Positions 6,878-10,253 of a stretch of DNA of 10,253 nt are shown piece after piece. The stretch spans positions 1 to 10,253 of the forward strand of contig NZ_CALETI010000105.1 of the NCBI RefSeq assembly GCF_937920075.1, read 5' to 3'. How positions within the stretch are numbered: the first letter of the stretch is position 1; each line of letters starts with the position of its first letter. The notes below the pieces were generated by a model. It had not been told where the DNA came from. It saw only the letters and a list, made by a program, of their open reading frames with translations, and ran no database searches. The position numbers and the translations under genes are program-made. This DNA is from an uncultured Agitococcus sp. Its GTDB lineage: Bacteria > Pseudomonadota > Gammaproteobacteria > Pseudomonadales > Moraxellaceae.

Positions 6878-6924
6878 CTCTGCGCAACCCTCACAAAAAT
6901 GTACCCTGAGCGAAGTCGAAGGGT
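6877..6924 (+). repeat. Half copies of the same repeat family, copy C
   Basis: The 14-base core TGAGCGAAGTCGAA recurs at 6907-6920, here bordered by ACCCT (6903-6907) and AGGGT (6920-6924), which form a short stem. Just before it, ACTCTGCGCAACC (6877-6889) looks like a decayed copy of the right arm ACTCCGCTCAACC of copy B. Together with copy B, this makes the P450-reductase junction a cluster of repeat pieces. Confidence 0.65.
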
Positions 6925-6943
6925 AATTTTTAGGATTAACACC

Positions 6944-8161
6944 ATGTCAAATCAAGTTTGCCTGATTATTGGTGCCAGCCATGCGGCTGCACAGTTAGCC
7001 ACCAGTTTGCGTCAGGAAGGTTGGCAAGGCCAAATTACCATCATCGGTGATGAACCTTATTTGCCCTACCATCGTCCACCTTTATCAAAAACTTTTTTAG
7101 CAGGTGATAAAGACATTGATGACTTGTTGATTCGTCCAGCGAGCTTTTATGAAAAGAGTGCCATTCAATTTAAACAAGGGCGAGTAACTGCACTTGATAG
7201 ACAGCAACAAAAAGTTACCCTCAACGATGGCACACAGCTTCACTACGATAAGCTAGCCTTGTGTTTAGGTGCAAGAGTACGTACAGCAGGGCTAACAGGC
7301 GAAAATTTAGCTGGTGTGCATTATTTGCGTAATATTGCGGATATTCAGGCGATTAAACCGTATGTTGTACAAGGCAAACGTGCAGTGATTATTGGTGGCG
7401 GTTATATTGGCCTAGAAACAGCCGCTTCCTTAAAAAAATTAGGGATGGATGTGGTGGTGCTAGAAATGGCTGAGCGAGTCTTGCAGCGTGTGACCGCTCC
7501 CGAAATGTCAGAATTTTATACCCGTATCCATCAACAACAAGGCGTAGCCATCTATACCCAAATGACTGTGAGTGAGATTGTTGGTGAAGAGCAAGTGCGT
7601 GCAGTGAAATGTGCGGATGGACGAGAGTTTTTGGCAGACTTGGTGATTATTGGTATTGGGGTTGTGCCTAATGTTGAGTTGGCCGAGCAAGCAGGTTTAG
7701 AAGTCAATAATGGCATTGTGGTCGATGAATTTGGCCAAACTAATGATGCGAATATTGTGGCCGCAGGCGATTGTGCCAATCATTTTAATGCCATTTATGG
7801 CCGTAGAATGCGTTTAGAGTCTGTGCCTAATGCCAGCGACCAAGCCAAATCAGCGGCAGCAGCCATTTGTGGTGTGCATAAGCCGTATAAAAGTTTGCCG
7901 TGGTTTTGGTCTGACCAATATGATTTGAAATTACAAATTGCAGGCTTGAGTCAAGGTTATGACCAAGTGGTGATTCGTGGTGATAGTCTAAACGGTCGCA
8001 GTTTTGCCGCGTTTTATTTACAGCAAGGCAAATTGATTGCCGCTGACTGTATTAACCGACCACAAGAATTTATGCTCAGTAAAAAAATTATCGCTGAGAG
8101 TTTAGCGATTGATGCTGCTCGTTTGGTCGATGAGTCGATTCCTGTCAAGGAGCTTGTTTAG
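6944..8161 (+). CDS. FAD-dependent ferredoxin reductase (putidaredoxin/rubredoxin reductase type)
   Basis: This 405-residue FAD enzyme takes electrons from NAD(P)H, most likely NADH, and passes them to the [2Fe-2S] ferredoxin at 4930-5250. Domains in order: FAD-binding Rossmann fold starting LIIGASHAA (7-15), the YLPYHRPPLSK segment (39-49), NAD-binding GGGYIGLE (151-158), a second FAD contact AAGDCA (273-278), and a C-terminal reductase domain (about 315-400). The first nucleotide loop is GASHAA, with Ser and Ala at the second and third glycine positions; similar GASHAG forms occur in this group, so function is probably kept. I chose the ATG at 6944 (AGGA at 6932-6935, 8-base spacer). An ATG at 6899 in frame would only add residues encoded by repeat copy C. 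It is the last gene of the operon, 142 bases after the P450 stop, with a terminator downstream. Confidence 0.94.
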   Translation: MSNQVCLIIGASHAAAQLATSLRQEGWQGQITIIGDEPYLPYHRPPLSKTFLAGDKDIDDLLIRPASFYEKSAIQFKQGRVTALDRQQQKVTLNDGTQLHYDKLALCLGARVRTAGLTGENLAGVHYLRNIADIQAIKPYVVQGKRAVIIGGGYIGLETAASLKKLGMDVVVLEMAERVLQRVTAPEMSEFYTRIHQQQGVAIYTQMTVSEIVGEEQVRAVKCADGREFLADLVIIGIGVVPNVELAEQAGLEVNNGIVVDEFGQTNDANIVAAGDCANHFNAIYGRRMRLESVPNASDQAKSAAAAICGVHKPYKSLPWFWSDQYDLKLQIAGLSQGYDQVVIRGDSLNGRSFAAFYLQQGKLIAADCINRPQEFMLSKKIIAESLAIDAARLVDESIPVKELV

Positions 8162-8245
8162 AAAGCTTAGTCATTAAACCGTTGAATATCACATAAAAAT
8201 ATCGTCTCTTGATATCTTGCTGTTAAAATAAGCTTATATTCGATC

Positions 8246-8285
8246 ATAAAACTAGCTTGTTGTTTGACTATCTGCTAGTTTTTTT
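8246..8285 (+). terminator. Intrinsic terminator of the CYP153A operon
   Basis: ACTAGC (8251-8256, preceded by AAA) pairs with GCTAGT (8274-8279), and a seven-T run follows (8279-8285). The arms extend as ATCATAAAA...TTTTATGAT, with extra Ts bulged. The loop is 17 bases. It lies 84 bases after the reductase stop; I see nothing else in that stretch except the perfect 10-base palindrome ATAAGCTTAT (8228-8237). Confidence 0.8.
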
Positions 8286-8290
8286 ATGAT
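8264..8290 (+). promoter_or_regulatory. Possible sigma-70 promoter of the DUF748 gene inside the terminator
   Basis: TTGACT (8264-8269) and TATGAT (8285-8290) each match the -35/-10 consensus at five of six positions. The 15-base spacer is shorter than ideal. A start near 8297 would give a leader of about 30 bases before the ATG at 8327. The -35 sits in the loop and the -10 in the distal arm of the terminator hairpin. Confidence 0.4.
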
Positions 8291-8326
8291 AACAATAAAA
8301 TACATCTTTTTCTTATAAGCAAGATT

Positions 8327-10253
8327 ATGACAGCCAAACAGCCATCTAAATTAACTACGAAACAAAAAAAACATGTTTTGGGTTGGGGAACAGTTTTTTT
8401 ATCTTATAGTTTATTAGGATTTTTGGCTGCACCCAGTTTAGTCACCAAATTTGCTAAAGACTATGTTGCTGAGACTTTGCATCTAGAATTAGATATTAAA
8501 AAAGTAGAAATTAATCCTTTAACGTTAGCCATCAAAATTGAAGGTTTGCGTATTAAACAACCGCAAGGAGAACTGTTGGTATCGGCTGAGCATTTATATG
8601 CTAATGCCAGCTTACTATTATCTGCTTGGCAACAAAGAATTTATGTTGACGAGTTAGATGTCATTCATCCCTATATTAATGCTCAGATTAATCAAAAAGG
8701 ACAATTTAATTTATTACAATTGTTGCCACCTGATGACCATGAAGAGAAAAGCAGTACCGCATGGCAATTAGCCATTTTAGGAATTCATCAAGCAAAAATT
8801 GATTTGGCTGATTATAGTCGCCAACATCCTTTTGTCAGTCAGTTTAATGACTTAAATCTAAAACTTTTTAATATTAGCTCCTTAGCCAATGACCAAGGCC
8901 GTTATCAATTTGCGGCACAAACAAATCAAGGTGAAAGTTTTGCATGGCAAGGTACATTGGGGTTAAATCCAATACGCTCACAAGGCCAATTAGCAATTAA
9001 AAAATTACAGCTAAAACCCCTTGCGGATTATGCATTAACCAATGATGTGCCTATAGTCTTAAATCAAGCTTTTTTAGATGTACAAGGTGATTATCAATTT
9101 CAATTAGTTAATGAAAAACCTGAGCTAAATATTGATAAAACGTCTGTAAAAATTTATGACTTGGTGGCACAAAGCACTAACCAACAGCCAATTATTTATC
9201 AGTTAGAGAAATTAAGCTTAGATAACATTAAAGCGAATTGGCCAAATCCACAATTGACGATTCATCATAGCCAAATAAACAGTTTGAACTTACACAGCGA
9301 ACAGCAAAAAATTGTTAATTTGGCAGATTTACAGTTAGCTAATATCAGATGGCAACAGCAAGCAGACCAACTATCGCTAGAAAAAATCAGTGTACAGGAC
9401 TTGTTAATTAATGGCCAACAAAACACTTTGTTCACGCTACCAAATTTGTTGGTGAGTAATTTTAGTGCTAAACCCCAAGCGCAACAGTTTCATACTGGTA
9501 AAATTAGTTTAGAAGGTGGACGTACTCAAATTGCTCTCTTAAAAAATGGTGAGATTGATTTGCAGCAAAAGCTAAATAATTTAGCAACACGTTTACAAGC
9601 TAGCTCGTCAGCAAAGACCACAAGCACAAAATCCAAAACACAATTCAGTTTAGGTGAGTTAAATCTGCGTAATTTTGAGGTTGATGCACAGGATCAACAG
9701 CAACAGCCTGTTTTTAAACAAAAAATTACTATTAATGAACTAACGGTTTATCCAGAATTAGATCTCAAAAAGCCACATCAACTACAAAGTGATATTCAGT
9801 TATCAACAGGTGGGAAAATAAACTTAAAAGGTGAGCTAGATGAATCACCATTAATGGTGAATACACAGCTAAAAATAGAAAACTTAGCCTTAGTACCATT
9901 ATCTAGCTATTTACAACAAGTGGCATTGTTAAAGCTAGAAAGTGGCTTGGTCAATGTTGATGGTCATTTGCAATTTAGTCAGCAGCTTAAAAACCAAGCC
10001 AGCTTTCAAGGTAATGTGGGTGTTAGTCAGTTTGCTGCCAATGATCTTAAACTCAATCAACGCTTTTTGGCATGGCAAGATTTACTGGCAAAGGGGTTAA
10101 AATGGCAATTAGAGCCGATGTCAATTAATGTCAAAGAAGTTATAGCCAATAAACCTTTTACTCGCTTGATTATTGCGCCAGATCGCACGATTAACTTTGA
10201 AAATATAGTGGCTAGTGAGAGTAAAACTAGATCGGAAGAGCGTCGTGTAGGGA
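8327..10253 (+). CDS. DUF748 (AsmA-like) envelope protein, 3'-truncated
   Basis: The frame opens at ATG 8327 and has no stop to the window end. 634 genomic codons are present, and the codons from 10229 on are adapter sequence. Residues about 17-38 (VLGWGTVFLSYSLLGFLAAPSLV) form one membrane anchor after a lysine-rich start, placing the rest in the periplasm. Residues 41-134 match the N-terminal pattern of DUF748 proteins: a helix, a beta-rich stretch around EINPLTLAIKIEGLRI (61-76), and GQFNLLQLLP (125-134). The remainder is Gln/Asn-rich alternating beta strand, as in the AsmA/TamB/YhdP-like superfamily thought to form grooves that bridge the periplasm and move lipids. Such a role here is inference from family. 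Family members often exceed 900 residues, so a third or more may be missing. Its ribosome binding site is weak, and it is separated from the P450 operon by a terminator. Confidence 0.85.
   Translation, partial: MTAKQPSKLTTKQKKHVLGWGTVFLSYSLLGFLAAPSLVTKFAKDYVAETLHLELDIKKVEINPLTLAIKIEGLRIKQPQGELLVSAEHLYANASLLLSAWQQRIYVDELDVIHPYINAQINQKGQFNLLQLLPPDDHEEKSSTAWQLAILGIHQAKIDLADYSRQHPFVSQFNDLNLKLFNISSLANDQGRYQFAAQTNQGESFAWQGTLGLNPIRSQGQLAIKKLQLKPLADYALTNDVPIVLNQAFLDVQGDYQFQLVNEKPELNIDKTSVKIYDLVAQSTNQQPIIYQLEKLSLDNIKANWPNPQLTIHHSQINSLNLHSEQQKIVNLADLQLANIRWQQQADQLSLEKISVQDLLINGQQNTLFTLPNLLVSNFSAKPQAQQFHTGKISLEGGRTQIALLKNGEIDLQQKLNNLATRLQASSSAKTTSTKSKTQFSLGELNLRNFEVDAQDQQQQPVFKQKITINELTVYPELDLKKPHQLQSDIQLSTGGKINLKGELDESPLMVNTQLKIENLALVPLSSYLQQVALLKLESGLVNVDGHLQFSQQLKNQASFQGNVGVSQFAANDLKLNQRFLAWQDLLAKGLKWQLEPMSINVKEVIANKPFTRLIIAPDRTINFENIVASESKTRSEERRVG
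10229..10253. other. Illumina sequencing adapter at the contig end (artefact)
   Basis: The last 25 bases begin AGATCGGAAGAGC and continue CGTCGTGTAGGGA, which is the standard Illumina TruSeq read-through adapter. It is not genomic DNA. The last trustworthy genomic base is about 10228. Confidence 0.97.

Noticed and set aside
5281..6924. Possible CRISPR-like array from repeated GAGCGAAGTCGAA units
   Set aside because: The copies are palindromic, irregularly spaced across more than 1.5 kb with genes between them, and have no spacers of uniform length.
4930..8161. Defence, secondary metabolite or other novel system built around the P450
   Set aside because: The P450 is plainly CYP153A with matched redox partners, and no toxin, nuclease or biosynthetic gene is nearby; alkane or fatty acid oxidation explains the set.
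8228..8237. Perfect palindrome ATAAGCTTAT after the reductase gene
   Set aside because: Ten-base AT-rich palindromes are expected by chance, and no paired element or neighbour supports a role.

Overview
The window looks like the end of a metagenomic or draft contig from an AT-rich gammaproteobacterium. The evidence is a CysI-type sulfite reductase next to a DUF934 gene, a CYP153A alkane hydroxylase operon with a divergent AraC-family regulator, and a DUF748 (AsmA-like) envelope protein. Moraxellaceae or a related hydrocarbon-degrading lineage would fit, but the genus cannot be fixed from the sequence. No rRNA, tRNA, CRISPR array, transposase or phage gene was seen.

Layout. (1) Positions 1-1381 (+) hold the 3' part of an unrecognised protein gene whose start lies off the left edge. 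(2) Positions 1386-1450 hold a bidirectional terminator and a REP-like palindrome, between converging genes. (3) Positions 1453-3586 (-) hold a sulfite assimilation pair: cysI-type hemoprotein, then an 8-bp overlap into a DUF934 gene. (4) Positions 3698-4768 (-) hold an AraC-family regulator. (5) Positions 4769-4929 are a divergent control region with helically phased AATGAC-like boxes and a leader hairpin. (6) Positions 4930-8161 (+) hold a three-gene operon: [2Fe-2S] ferredoxin, CYP153A cytochrome P450 and FAD/NADH ferredoxin reductase. Both gene junctions contain copies of one palindromic repeat family. (7) Positions 8246-8285 hold a terminator that may also carry the next promoter. (8) From 8327 (+) to the edge is the 5' part of a DUF748 gene. 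The last 25 bases are not genomic: they match an Illumina adapter.

How the genes work together. Electrons would pass from NAD(P)H through the FAD reductase to the [2Fe-2S] ferredoxin and on to the P450, which hydroxylates the terminal carbon of medium-chain alkanes or fatty acids. The divergent AraC protein is the obvious candidate regulator, sensing substrate or product. The sulfite reductase pair is a separate assimilation unit with its own promoter region. The enzymatic systems here are of known types. The less explained parts are the non-coding structure of the P450 operon (phased boxes, leader hairpin, palindromes at both junctions), the unrecognised gene at the left edge, and the adapter artefact at the right edge.
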